Below the pieces are notes generated by a model. The model saw only the letters and a program-made list of their open reading frames with translations. It searched no databases and was not told where the DNA came from. The translations under genes and the position numbers were made by a program. Positions 36,012-43,167 of a DNA stretch of 43,167 nucleotides are shown here, in pieces (positions within the stretch are counted from its first letter, which is position 1; the number at the start of each line of letters is the position of its first letter). The stretch lies in contig JAHPYZ010000020.1 of assembly GCA_019058425.1 (NCBI GenBank), positions 1-43,167 of the forward strand, in the 5' to 3' direction. The DNA is from Promethearchaeota archaeon. Its GTDB lineage: Archaea; Asgardarchaeota; Lokiarchaeia; Sigyniarchaeales; SOKP01.

Positions 36012-36881
36012 TTATGAAATATTTTTCATAGCTTCTCTTAAGATTGCTAAAATTTTTTCTCGATACATAGGTTCAATCGCAATCATTCCATGAGTCTTTA
36101 TGACGCGATTTTCGCTAGATAGGATTCTTTCACAGAATTCTGGAGTAAGCCGATTTGGTAAATCCTGTTTATTTGCAATACCTATGACTAATTTATTTTG
36201 ATAAAATTTATCCAAAACATCATGTATTATTTCTTTTGAATTGCTTATATTTTCAAATGTAGAGTCGGTAACAAGGAGAGTAATATCTGTCCCTTGTAAT
36301 AGGCTTTTCCATAGAGATCTAAATTGAGCTTGACCTGCAAAATCCCAAAGAGTTATAGATCTTTCAAATTCATCACCATCATATGCAGCAATATCAGCGG
36401 TAATTGTAGGAACATACTCAAGATCAACATTTTTTCCACATATTAACTTTGTTAATGTGGTCTTCCCTACACCCCCAAATCCTATAATCGATACCTTAAT
36501 AGCACCCAAAATAATATTATCTAATTCATGTTCAAATTCTGTAAAGATACTACGATTTCCTGCCCAGCTATCATCCTCAAGAATTTTTCCATATTTATCA
36601 AGAAATTTAGTTCTTATGCTTAAGATTTTAGAGTTTACAGTAGCATCATCATCTTCTAAATCACTTGCGACGACAATGATAATAGGATCAATAATTGTGT
36701 AGAAATATTTGAAATCTTCTGTTTGTGTGCTCTTAATGTCACTTTGGCTGATCTCTTTCATAAATCCCGAAAAAGCACTTAAAAATCCAGCTAATAAATC
36801 TCTATCGACGTCAGAACTACCGTAATTTCTAAATAACAATGATTTCCCGTCGCGAGTGAGCACATTGATGTATTGAATCAT
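36012..36881 (-). CDS. Arf-like small GTPase with N-terminal longin/roadblock-like domain
   Basis: 289 residues. Residues 1-125 form the longin-like part: a strand pair (INVLTRDGKSLLF), the DRDLLAGFLSAFSGF helix, two strands (DPIIIVVASD) and a closing helix with RTKFLDKYGKIL. The GTPase part follows: P-loop GFGGVGKTT (134-142), switch I PTITADI, G3 WDFAGQAQF (D180 to Q184), and G4 NKQD (237-240). The Gln after G3 is kept, so hydrolysis should be intact. There is no lipid-attachment motif, so membrane contact would come through the longin part or a partner. It is transcribed with the phosphohexomutase gene (40 bases). Fusions of this type are known for Asgard GTPases; the target is unknown. 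Confidence 0.92.
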   Translation of the reverse strand: MIQYINVLTRDGKSLLFRNYGSSDVDRDLLAGFLSAFSGFMKEISQSDIKSTQTEDFKYFYTIIDPIIIVVASDLEDDDATVNSKILSIRTKFLDKYGKILEDDSWAGNRSIFTEFEHELDNIILGAIKVSIIGFGGVGKTTLTKLICGKNVDLEYVPTITADIAAYDGDEFERSITLWDFAGQAQFRSLWKSLLQGTDITLLVTDSTFENISNSKEIIHDVLDKFYQNKLVIGIANKQDLPNRLTPEFCERILSSENRVIKTHGMIAIEPMYREKILAILREAMKNIS

Positions 36882-37107
36882 TTTGAGGATGAATTATATT
36901 TCAATATAACTAAATATTTACTATTAAAAATAAGATTAACATAAATTTTTGTTTTTAAATTATATTATTGTAGGAAGAAATTTTAAGAAAATTGTATTTA
37001 CAAAAGAATTGATTGTTGAGAAATTTTTTATAAGAGCACACTAATTAATTAAGTAAGTATTTTAATTGAAGAATAATATCAAGAGGATCACGATATAATC
37101 ATATTTA

Positions 37108-37115
37108 AAGAGGAG
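37108..37115 (+). promoter_or_regulatory. strong Shine-Dalgarno sequence
   Basis: AAGAGGAG ends 5 bases before the ATG at 37121. It is the clearest ribosome binding site in a window where most genes have none or short leaders, and it fixes this start. Confidence 0.6.
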
Positions 37116-37120
37116 AATTT

Positions 37121-37720
37121 ATGGGAGAATCAGATAATATTGATACAGAAGATATGGCAAAATTTATCAGAGAAGCGAATGAAAAAAGTATTAAATTTGC
37201 TTCAATCTTAGAAAAGTTTGGGCTCGATATTATTACAAAAATGGGACAAACCAATTTAAAAATAAATACATTAACTGATAAAATCAATGAGTTGAACAAA
37301 GCAACACTCGATATTAAAGCTCTTACTCCTCAATTAAAAAACGTAATAGAAAATCAAAAAATCCTTGAAACAGAACTTGATTTAATTAGGTCTTTAATTC
37401 AAAGGGCAGATATATCGTTTCACTCCAGAGAAGCTAAAAGTGAAGAAATTGAGCGAGATACATCTGCCACAGATAAAAAAGAATCAATTATAGAACAATT
37501 CAATATTCTAAAGAATGAAATAGATGATATTGATGACCCTGAATCCGTAATTGAACAACTAGAGAATATTAAAGAAGACATATTTATCTTTAAGGGAGGT
37601 CATAAAATTCTTTATGAAATTTCGCAATTTGGAAAGACATTAATGGCAGAAGAGATAATATCAGATGAAAGTAAAGCGTCTTTGAAAGAAAAAATTGGAT
37701 TTTGGATAAATAAGCTCTAG
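37121..37720 (+). CDS. coiled-coil protein of unknown function
   Basis: 199 residues, not recognised. Residues about 10-95 are a long amphipathic helix (with NLKINTLTDKINELNKATLDI), followed by an acidic linker (about 97-125) and a second helical part that ends in KEKIGFWINKL. No signal peptide, TM segment, Cys or His cluster is seen. It is placed between two small-GTPase genes read on the other strand and is divergent from the longin-Arf gene, so a role as GTPase partner is possible but only inferred from position. Confidence 0.75.
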   Translation: MGESDNIDTEDMAKFIREANEKSIKFASILEKFGLDIITKMGQTNLKINTLTDKINELNKATLDIKALTPQLKNVIENQKILETELDLIRSLIQRADISFHSREAKSEEIERDTSATDKKESIIEQFNILKNEIDDIDDPESVIEQLENIKEDIFIFKGGHKILYEISQFGKTLMAEEIISDESKASLKEKIGFWINKL

Positions 37721-38049
37721 AATTCTCTTAGCTCAAGTTTATCAAATTTACTTACCAATATTGAATGTTAAATTAATTCTTTAAAGAGAGTTAAAGAGAA
37801 GTGGTATAATTAAAGAAGTAGATGAAATCAATGGAATAATAGCTTCTCATTATTCTCTCTTATGAAAAGAGGTAAATAGTGATCAAATTTGTTATTGAAA
37901 GTTACGTTCTTGCATATTTAAAGCCCATGATTTTCTATATATGCTTTAAGTATGATTATATTTATAGTACTCTTTTTCTTTTTTATTTCTTGGTTAAATA
38001 TTCAATAAAACTATAATGAGATAAAAGAAGAACCATAAAATGATCAAAT
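37721..38049. other. convergent intergenic region, nothing clear
   Basis: 329 AT-rich bases between the coiled-coil gene (plus) and the Rab-like gene (minus). The words gatcaaattt at 37880 and 38041 are the only repeat seen, probably by chance. No coding frame or RNA gene was found. Confidence 0.4.
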
Positions 38050-38628
38050 TTATTCTTCTAATTTGGAACGTAAAGTAAGCTCTGCTATTTTTTGAAAGAT
38101 TGATTTCACATTTTCTCCCGTTAATGCTGAGGTTTCAAAAAAAGGCGCTCCTATCTTTTCGCTCAAGTGTTCAGCCATAGGTAAGATAATTTTTCTCTCA
38201 TCATTTAAGTCAATTTTATTACCTATTAAAATTCGTGGAATTCCTGAAAGCCCATATTTAACTGATGTTGAATACCAATTATTTATATTTGAGAATGAAC
38301 TAGATCTTGTAATATCATAAACTAACATCATACCATCTGCTCCATTAAAGTATGGTCTGTGTAACATATAAAACTGGGGTTGACCTGCAATATCCCAAAC
38401 CATCAGATTGATAGTGATGTCTTTACCCATATCATCCTTTACTGTGACTGGTTCCTTGGTAATATTAACACCCACAGTCGGCACATATTCATAATTGAAT
38501 TTTTCACCACAGAAGTTTGTCAAAAGACTTGTTTTACCAACAGCAGGATCTCCAATTACAATTATCTTAAATATCATCTCTGTACGTCCTTGGAACACTA
38601 ATTTTCCTTCTTTTTTATCCTCTGACAT
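38050..38628 (-). CDS. Rab/Ras-like small GTPase
   Basis: 192 residues. The full set of G motifs is present: P-loop GDPAVGKTS (26-34), switch I Thr T51 in PTVGVN, G3 WDIAGQPQF (D79, Q83), G4 NKID (137-140) and G5 ETSALTG (165-171). The order and length match Rab-like GTPases rather than Arf. The N-terminal 17 residues are an extra polar extension. The C-terminus ends KLEE with no Cys, so it cannot be prenylated as eukaryotic Rabs are, and membrane recruitment must work in another way. The gene stands alone, 135 bases from the small membrane protein gene upstream of it. Confidence 0.94.
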   Translation of the reverse strand: MSEDKKEGKLVFQGRTEMIFKIIVIGDPAVGKTSLLTNFCGEKFNYEYVPTVGVNITKEPVTVKDDMGKDITINLMVWDIAGQPQFYMLHRPYFNGADGMMLVYDITRSSSFSNINNWYSTSVKYGLSGIPRILIGNKIDLNDERKIILPMAEHLSEKIGAPFFETSALTGENVKSIFQKIAELTLRSKLEE

Positions 38629-38710
38629 GATTTTTTCAAGTATTTTTTAGATAATTTTCAGTTTTTAATTAATTAATTAATGAGTTTCGAATATAAAAAT
38701 TTTAATCATT

Positions 38711-38768
38711 CTTTTTTAAGTTGAATTGGTTTTTTTATTTCAAATTGTGAAGTTTTACTTTTCTAACG
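38711..38768 (-). repeat. remnant copy of the 2H-phosphoesterase gene 3' end
   Basis: 58 bases that align without gaps to 39185-39242 with 7 mismatches (about 88% identity) at an offset of 474 bases. On the minus strand they read KSKTSQFEIKKPIQLKKE and then a stop, close to the C-terminus of the 2H phosphoesterase. They begin at the stop codon of the small membrane protein gene, so they are not translated as part of it. Confidence 0.75.
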
Positions 38769-39056
38769 GATTCTTGTTATATAATAAATTTCAGTTAAAA
38801 TCTCATAAATTATTAAGATTCCACCAATTATCATAAAAGGTTTATATAATACATTTCTATAAACACAAACCTGAGCACATAGTTGTTGCTTAGGATAATT
38901 TATAAACCATGACCACCAATATTCACAAGGACTTCCACAAATTTCAAAACCAGGAATAATAGAGAAGAAACAAAGATATGATAAGAGAAGAAATAAAAAT
39001 CCTAAACTAAGAAATACTAATCGAAGAATATTAATTTTGGAGATTGAATAATTCAT
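38763..39056 (-). CDS. small two-TM membrane protein with four Cys in the outer loop
   Basis: 97 residues, not recognised. Two hydrophobic segments (about 10-33 and 70-88) enclose a loop of about 36 residues with C39, C43, C58 and C62, plus WWSW. The four Cys, paired as C-x3-C twice, could form two disulphides outside the cell or bind a metal. The gene sits between two copies of a 58-base repeat derived from the end of its upstream neighbour, so this segment probably arrived by duplication or insertion. Its stop codon lies inside the downstream repeat copy. Confidence 0.65.
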   Translation of the reverse strand: MNYSISKINILRLVFLSLGFLFLLLSYLCFFSIIPGFEICGSPCEYWWSWFINYPKQQLCAQVCVYRNVLYKPFMIIGGILIIYEILTEIYYITRIR

Positions 39057-39179
39057 ATAATATCAATAATAAGAGCTGTTTCCTAATAAGGTTTAATTCT
39101 GGGTTCATATACTAATTTGCTTTAAAACTTATAATATAACAATCTTTTGGAATTTCGATTATTTTAAAGAGTGGGATTC

Positions 39180-39725
39180 TTAACCTCTTTTAAGTTGAAT
39201 TCTTTTTTTTATTTCAAACTGTGAATTTTTACTTTTTTCACGAGAGATAAAAAAAATCTGATTTAAATGAAATTTAATTTCAAACCATTTTTCTTGTAAT
39301 TTCTTAATGAGTAATAGGTGATTCTCTTTTCCACTAATTTGTCCTATGCTTAAATGGGGATTAAACCCTTTCTTATATTTATTCACATCATTACAATCAG
39401 GTACTATTTCAAGAATTTTGGCTTGTAATTTTATTATTAATTCTACTGATTCTGGTCTAAGCCATAATGTATACCTTTGTCGACCATGATTAAAATAATG
39501 AAATTCACCTAAAGTGATCTCAAATGGTTCAATGGACTTACAAATCCCTGAAAAACTTTTGCTAAGCATATTATAATCAGTTTCAGGTCTAAAGGGATAG
39601 AGTAATGTTATATGAGGCATCCATCTATTAATTTGACGATCATATTTTTTCCGAATTTCTTGAATTGGAGCCCCTATTTCTTCGGGAGGAATGATAACAA
39701 CAGCGGAAGTATAAACTCTACTCAT
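39180..39725 (-). CDS. 2H phosphoesterase / LigT-like (2'-5' RNA ligase family) protein
   Basis: 181 residues. The two 2H motifs are present: H38-I-T-L in MPHITLLYPF and H124-L-S-I in NPHLSIGQI, which is the whole active site of these cyclic-phosphodiesterase or RNA-end enzymes. Known members open 2',3'-cyclic or ADP-ribose cyclic phosphates or join RNA ends. The frame opens at a TTG (39734), but I took the ATG at 39725, which has GAGAT just before it. The C-terminal 19 codons are repeated 474 bases downstream. It is divergent from the PUA gene. Confidence 0.88.
   Translation of the reverse strand: MSRVYTSAVVIIPPEEIGAPIQEIRKKYDRQINRWMPHITLLYPFRPETDYNMLSKSFSGICKSIEPFEITLGEFHYFNHGRQRYTLWLRPESVELIIKLQAKILEIVPDCNDVNKYKKGFNPHLSIGQISGKENHLLLIKKLQEKWFEIKFHLNQIFFISREKSKNSQFEIKKRIQLKRG
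39185..39242 (-). repeat. intact copy of the 58-base repeat in the 2H-phosphoesterase gene
   Basis: Codes for the C-terminal segment KSKNSQFEIKKRIQL of the 2H phosphoesterase. It pairs with the remnant at 38711-38768, same orientation. Confidence 0.75.
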
Positions 39726-39805
39726 CGATCTCAACTACTAACTAAAATAAATCTTATCACTTAAAATACTAAATTTTAATTTTCTTAAAGTTTATTTTTT
39801 AACTA

Positions 39806-40312
39806 ATGAAGATAAAACAAAGACATTTCATACGAAAGTCCGAATTAAGACCATTAAAAGACGAAATCTTAAAGCAATATGATCAAAAGTTTGTTGATCA
39901 GATATTTCCTCAAAAGAGTAATGTTGAACTCATACAAACAGAAGCTGGAGATATTTTATATGCAGTAAACAATGTGTTAAAATTCTTTAAATCTAAGGAG
40001 GGATATATTCCTGTTTTAACTCTTCTGTTGAATAATCAAGTTGATTTGAAAACTATAGTCGTAGATTTTGGAGCGATTAGATATGTTACAAATGGAGCAG
40101 ATGTTATGCGTCCTGGAATAACTAAGATAGATCCAGCGATCGAAAAAGGAGATATCGTAGCTATTATAGAGGAAACAAAGAATCGAGCTTTAGCTGTAGG
40201 AAAAGCAATGTTTGATGCTCCTGAAATGGAAACAAAAACCGCTGGAAAAGTTATTAAGAATCTTCATACAATCCAAGATTCTATTTGGGAGTTTGAGAAG
40301 CAGTTTAAGTGA
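39806..40312 (+). CDS. PUA-domain RNA-binding protein, MCT-1/Tma20-like
   Basis: 168 residues, the size of archaeal MCT-1 relatives. Residues 1-85 are the pre-PUA part. The PUA domain (about 88-165) shows VDFGAIRYVTNGADVMRPGI and EKGDIVAIIEE, then ALAVGKAMFDAPEM, which is very typical. Eukaryotic MCTS1 acts with DENR in ribosome recycling and re-initiation; archaeal homologues are thought to bind tRNA or the ribosome. Its stop codon overlaps the end of the next, convergent gene by 8 bases. The start is the ATG at 39806, with no clear ribosome binding site. Confidence 0.93.
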   Translation: MKIKQRHFIRKSELRPLKDEILKQYDQKFVDQIFPQKSNVELIQTEAGDILYAVNNVLKFFKSKEGYIPVLTLLLNNQVDLKTIVVDFGAIRYVTNGADVMRPGITKIDPAIEKGDIVAIIEETKNRALAVGKAMFDAPEMETKTAGKVIKNLHTIQDSIWEFEKQFK

Positions 40313-40604
40313 ATTCTGCCTTCAAAATTGATCCAAGTAGAATTTTTTCTGTTTCTGGTAATTCGTTAAGTGATTGGCTCTCTAATTCATAAGAATCCAA
40401 TAATTCTCCACATTCTTTAAATCTGCATAAATTGATTATGATCTTTAAACCTTCTTCTACAATTTTCTGATCTTCGAATTCATCTGAAGCTCGCATTAAT
40501 TTGATTATTGAATGAGACTTCCATAACTCATTCCCATAAAAATAATTTTCCATACCCAGAAACTCTTCAAATATTTCCGTAAAAAACTCTACCTCAGCGA
40601 TCAT
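40305..40604 (-). CDS. small hypothetical helical protein
   Basis: 99 residues from the ATG at 40604; the frame also opens at a TTG (40625). Not recognised. The sequence is predicted mostly helical and acidic (FTEIFEEFLGMENYF, EDQKIVEEGLKIIINLCRF), with two Cys at about 70 and 75 and no TM segment. Its 3' end overlaps the PUA gene's stop by 8 bases, which is unusual for unrelated convergent genes and may mean mutual transcript interference. It could be a real small protein or a chance frame; length and codon use favour real. Confidence 0.6.
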   Translation of the reverse strand: MIAEVEFFTEIFEEFLGMENYFYGNELWKSHSIIKLMRASDEFEDQKIVEEGLKIIINLCRFKECGELLDSYELESQSLNELPETEKILLGSILKAEFT

Positions 40605-40625
40605 CTTTAGATTATAACACCTCAA

Positions 40626-41020
40626 CCCTTATGTGCTGAAAATTACATATTTCTCCCTTGCACTTGCATGCATATATTATTCCATTAACATATTTTAATC
40701 ATAACACTTTCAGACGTTTTCCGTTATGATAATACTAACATATTAGAAACTCCTTTAAATGATCATAATTGATCATTATATCACTTTTTTTTTTTGAAAT
40801 CTATAATCTACTTAGATTCTTTTTCAACTTTTGTATGAATTCTATTCCGTTTTGATAGTTAGCATTAACAATTATCTGAAATTACAAAAATATTTGAGAA
40901 CCATTTAATTAAAACTCTAATAATATCTACATATTTATATTTCAAAAATTTCAGAGAGCATTCAAGAAAAATATTAGAAAGATTAATCTCACGAAATAAG
41001 TCGGAAATGTATTTGAATTA
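40626..41020. other. 395-base gap with one hairpin and T-run
   Basis: No coding frame or RNA gene is visible between the small helical-protein gene and the tandem-GNAT gene. The only structure is the hairpin and T-run at 40758-40795. The rest is plain AT-rich sequence. Confidence 0.4.
40758..40795 (+). terminator. hairpin followed by T-run
   Basis: An exact 8-base inverted repeat, AATGATCA-TAAT-TGATCATT (40758-40777), is followed 8 bases on by eleven or more T (40785-40795). It is shaped like an intrinsic terminator, but no plus-strand gene ends near it; the stem is symmetric and could also be an operator. Weak. Confidence 0.25.
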
Positions 41021-41983
41021 TCATCCTATGATGAAGAAGATTAATGTTCGTGAATCTACTTCATAGAAACCAGATTTTCTATAAAGATTTAATGCCCTTT
41101 CATTTTTAGCTTCAACACCTAATTCGATTGTTTTGCAACCCTTCTCAATTAATGATTGAATTCCTAATCCCAAAAGTGTACTACCAATTCCATTATGATG
41201 ATGACTATGCAGAACACCCAAAGTATTAATTATCCCTACCTCTTCTAAATTGGGATTAATTATTGGAACACAAATTCCAACTGGATTATTTTTTTCAAAT
41301 GCAAACCAATATTCAACGTTATAACCTTTCCAACCTGTGTTATGCATCGTTTTAAAGTCATTTTCCTCATAAGGTATAAAATCAAAATGGTTCTTAAATG
41401 CGTCATTAAGAACTTTTACAAAATTAGTGAAATCAGATAATTTTTGCTTTTTTTGGAATGTTATGCCTTGTGGAGTATCTAATTTTTGAAGGGCGTGAAA
41501 ATTTTCCATACGCATCCAAAAATCATAGTGATCTGGTTTTAACCCCATATTTTCAAATTTGAATCTTAAAGGTGAATTATTATAGATATATTTTGTTATG
41601 TTAAATAGGATTTTTGGACCACATTGTTTATTTGCGAGATCTAAAATTGCTTCAAATAGTTCTATTAAAAGATTCGACTTAAAATGTTTTGGTAATACCT
41701 TAAGTTCTAGCCACCAAGGATCACGCTTAGATGATTTAAAAAGAATTGCAAAACCATTCATTTTTCCGTTATTATCTTCAGCAATCAAGCAATCTCGAGA
41801 AAGATCAGTTTGATCTCCCTCTACTTCGAGTGCAACTTCAAGCTCTTCTTCTTTAATTGTCCAAGTAGGATTTATATCATTAAGCACTTTATTCCATACT
41901 TCTATGATTCTAGTTTTATCTGTATTAATATTAAATGGCCTGATTATAATGTAATTTCCCCCATTATCTATAATAAAGAACAT
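41021..41983 (-). CDS. tandem GNAT-domain acetyltransferase
   Basis: 320 residues with two GNAT folds. The first half (about 10-165) keeps the fold but its acetyl-CoA loop is weak (LKVLPKHFKSNLLIELF). The second half (about 180-320) has a full motif A, LGVLHSHHHNGIGSTLLGLG, and the ending VEAKNERALNLYRKSGF. The layout resembles two-domain GNATs such as mycothiol synthase, in which only the C-terminal half binds acetyl-CoA tightly. The substrate is unknown. It is divergent from the second crotonase gene with 140 bases between, and next to no other metabolic gene that would hint at a pathway. Confidence 0.88.
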   Translation of the reverse strand: MFFIIDNGGNYIIIRPFNINTDKTRIIEVWNKVLNDINPTWTIKEEELEVALEVEGDQTDLSRDCLIAEDNNGKMNGFAILFKSSKRDPWWLELKVLPKHFKSNLLIELFEAILDLANKQCGPKILFNITKYIYNNSPLRFKFENMGLKPDHYDFWMRMENFHALQKLDTPQGITFQKKQKLSDFTNFVKVLNDAFKNHFDFIPYEENDFKTMHNTGWKGYNVEYWFAFEKNNPVGICVPIINPNLEEVGIINTLGVLHSHHHNGIGSTLLGLGIQSLIEKGCKTIELGVEAKNERALNLYRKSGFYEVDSRTLIFFIIG

Positions 41984-42123
41984 TCATTTCAACAGCCTTT
42001 TTGACGAAATTCTATTACTTAAGCTTATTGCTCAAAGTCTGGTTTAATACAGTTAAATTACTTTTTTTTAAAAACATAACTGAATTCAATATATTTTAAA
42101 TTTAATTTTATGTTAAGGATCTT

Positions 42124-42915
42124 ATGAGTGATCAAGAATTTATACTATTTGATGTGAAAGGGCGTATAGCAACGATAACAATAAACAGGCCAGACAAGGC
42201 AAATGCTTGTAATATTCCAATGTTGAAATCAATACATCAAAAATTAATTGAAGCTGATGAAAACGAGAAAATTAAATGTATTTTGATTAAGAGTATGGGG
42301 CAAAGATTTTTCTCCGCAGGGTATGATCTTAAAGAAATTCAAGGTTCTCCTGAAAAAGTATCACAAATAACTGAATGGGGTAGAAAGGTCAATGAGACCA
42401 TAATCCTTATGAAAAAACCTGTAATTACACAAATTCAAGGCATCGCTATAGGATTTGGAGTAATGGCGATTATGGCTTCTGATTTAAGGGTTTTTGCTGA
42501 TAGACCCATCGAAGAATTATATTTGAGATTGCCAGAACTCGCAATTTCCGCTTTTCCTCAAACTGGAGCGACTCTTTTACCTCTTTTGGGACTTGGGTTG
42601 ACTTATGCAAAGAATCTCCTTTTTACTACAGATAAATTTGGTGTGGAACAATTAAGGAATATCAATTTTCCTGCAAAAATTTTTCCACTCGATCAACTTG
42701 ATACTGAAACTCTTAATTTTGCGAAAGAAATTGCAAAATATCAGACAGAATTCATCTTTTTTACAAAAACCATGTTAACAATTATGAATAAAGCCTATCT
42801 TAAATCGTGCTTTGATTTGGAAGATGAATGTGGAAAAGCAGCTTATGATACAAAGAAAAAAACCATGAAGCAACTAGATGATTTCATAAAGAGTTTGTAT
42901 CAGAAATACCCCTAA
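42124..42915 (+). CDS. enoyl-CoA hydratase/isomerase-like protein lacking one catalytic Glu
   Basis: 263 residues, full crotonase fold: FFSAGYDLKEI (first oxyanion segment) and QGIAIGFGVMAIMASDLRVF. In place of the GGGCEL glutamate there is M114, while the second Glu is kept at E138 in LRLPELAI. Classical hydratases need both; members with a single Glu are usually isomerases (delta3-delta2-enoyl-CoA) or do other chemistry. So hydratase activity is doubtful. The next gene starts 51 bases downstream on the same strand, so both may be co-transcribed. Confidence 0.9.
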   Translation: MSDQEFILFDVKGRIATITINRPDKANACNIPMLKSIHQKLIEADENEKIKCILIKSMGQRFFSAGYDLKEIQGSPEKVSQITEWGRKVNETIILMKKPVITQIQGIAIGFGVMAIMASDLRVFADRPIEELYLRLPELAISAFPQTGATLLPLLGLGLTYAKNLLFTTDKFGVEQLRNINFPAKIFPLDQLDTETLNFAKEIAKYQTEFIFFTKTMLTIMNKAYLKSCFDLEDECGKAAYDTKKKTMKQLDDFIKSLYQKYP

Positions 42916-42966
42916 AATGAATTTTTAAAAGCTAGATTTATTAATCATTAAAGGATTTATACACTT

Positions 42967-43167
42967 ATGTCAGAGAAAACAAAAATTAATTGGAATATTA
43001 AAGGTGTTTGGTATGAAGCGTGTGCTGCAGAAGGTCATTGTTCAATGTATTTTGGGAGAGATTTAGAAGAACCATGCAAATCTTTTCAATTATTTCAAAT
43101 AAACGAAGGAATTATTGATGATGTAGACATTAGTGGAATTCTGGTTGTCCAAGTTATTGATTTATTT
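42967..43167 (+). CDS. DUF1326-family protein, 3' end cut by window
   Basis: 67 codons are visible from the ATG at 42967, still open at the window end. The sequence starts with NWNIKGVWYEACAAEGHCSM, in which the early G-x-x-x-E-x-C-x5-C arrangement and the later NEGIIDDVDISGILVV are the DUF1326 pattern. The family is of unknown function; the two early Cys (C19, C25) and a third (C38) may bind metal or act in redox chemistry. It follows the crotonase-like gene by 51 bases. Confidence 0.75.
   Translation, partial: MSEKTKINWNIKGVWYEACAAEGHCSMYFGRDLEEPCKSFQLFQINEGIIDDVDISGILVVQVIDLF

Noticed and set aside
37880..38051. Direct repeat gatcaaattt
   Set aside because: Ten bases twice in an AT-rich gap with no extended similarity.
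38711..39242. Attachment sites of an integrated mobile element
   Set aside because: The direct repeats look like att sites, but only about 420 bases lie between them, with no integrase, transposase or tRNA gene. Simple duplication is more likely.

Overview
The window looks like chromosomal DNA of an Asgard archaeon, most likely of the Lokiarchaeia/Promethearchaeota group. The grounds are the very AT-rich DNA (roughly 30% GC by eye), short archaeal-style promoters, several TTG/GTG starts, and a gene set typical of that lineage: a Rab-like small GTPase, an Arf-like GTPase with an N-terminal roadblock/longin-like domain, a V4R/TRAPP-like protein, an MCT-1-like PUA protein, a helicase-free XPF nuclease, very large Ig-repeat surface proteins, and an archaeal beta-oxidation set. 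No rRNA, tRNA, CRISPR array, insertion sequence or integrase was seen.

Layout. 1-2478 (minus): a two-gene unit, a possible longin-winged-helix protein followed by a Zn-site/winged-helix/coiled-coil protein that runs off the window edge. 2768-8209: a 1813-residue surface protein made of two tandem copies of a complete membrane-anchored ectodomain module. 8224-13461: a GNAT, an enoyl-CoA hydratase, a stand-alone CheY-like receiver facing a 7-TM protein that carries a histidine-kinase-like dimerisation helix but no ATPase domain, a 3-hydroxyacyl-CoA dehydrogenase and a V4R-like protein. 13585-15275: a two-gene ABC exporter. 15416-21130: a flavin reductase, a macro-domain protein, two low-molecular-weight phosphatases and, between the phosphatases, two tandem MFS-type transporters each ending in a cytosolic longin/roadblock-like domain.

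21223-28854 (all plus): a SIR2-TPR protein with ten exact 40-residue repeats, L-aspartate oxidase (NadB), a subtilase with a C-terminal membrane anchor, a YdjM-like membrane protein with a broken 5' end, an XPF-type nuclease and a TauE/SafE permease. 28941-34082: a beta-helix surface protein, a small membrane protein, a second 3-hydroxyacyl-CoA dehydrogenase and an acyl-CoA dehydrogenase. 34211-38628: an atypical phosphohexomutase next to the longin-Arf GTPase, a coiled-coil protein and the Rab-like GTPase. 38763-43167: a small Cys-rich membrane protein, a 2H phosphoesterase, the PUA protein, a tandem-GNAT protein, a second enoyl-CoA hydratase-like protein lacking one catalytic Glu, and a DUF1326 protein cut by the window end.

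How the genes may work together. Fatty-acid oxidation enzymes recur (two ECH-like, two HCDH, one ACAD) but are scattered. The most suggestive theme is the longin/roadblock-like fold in several contexts: fused to an Arf-like GTPase, fused to two MFS transporters, and possibly to winged helices. With the two phosphatases around the transporters, this suggests GTPase-linked control of membrane transport. That idea is inference from domain layout and is the main candidate for something undescribed here. The SIR2-TPR/NadB neighbourhood is a second candidate, linking NAD consumption and NAD synthesis.
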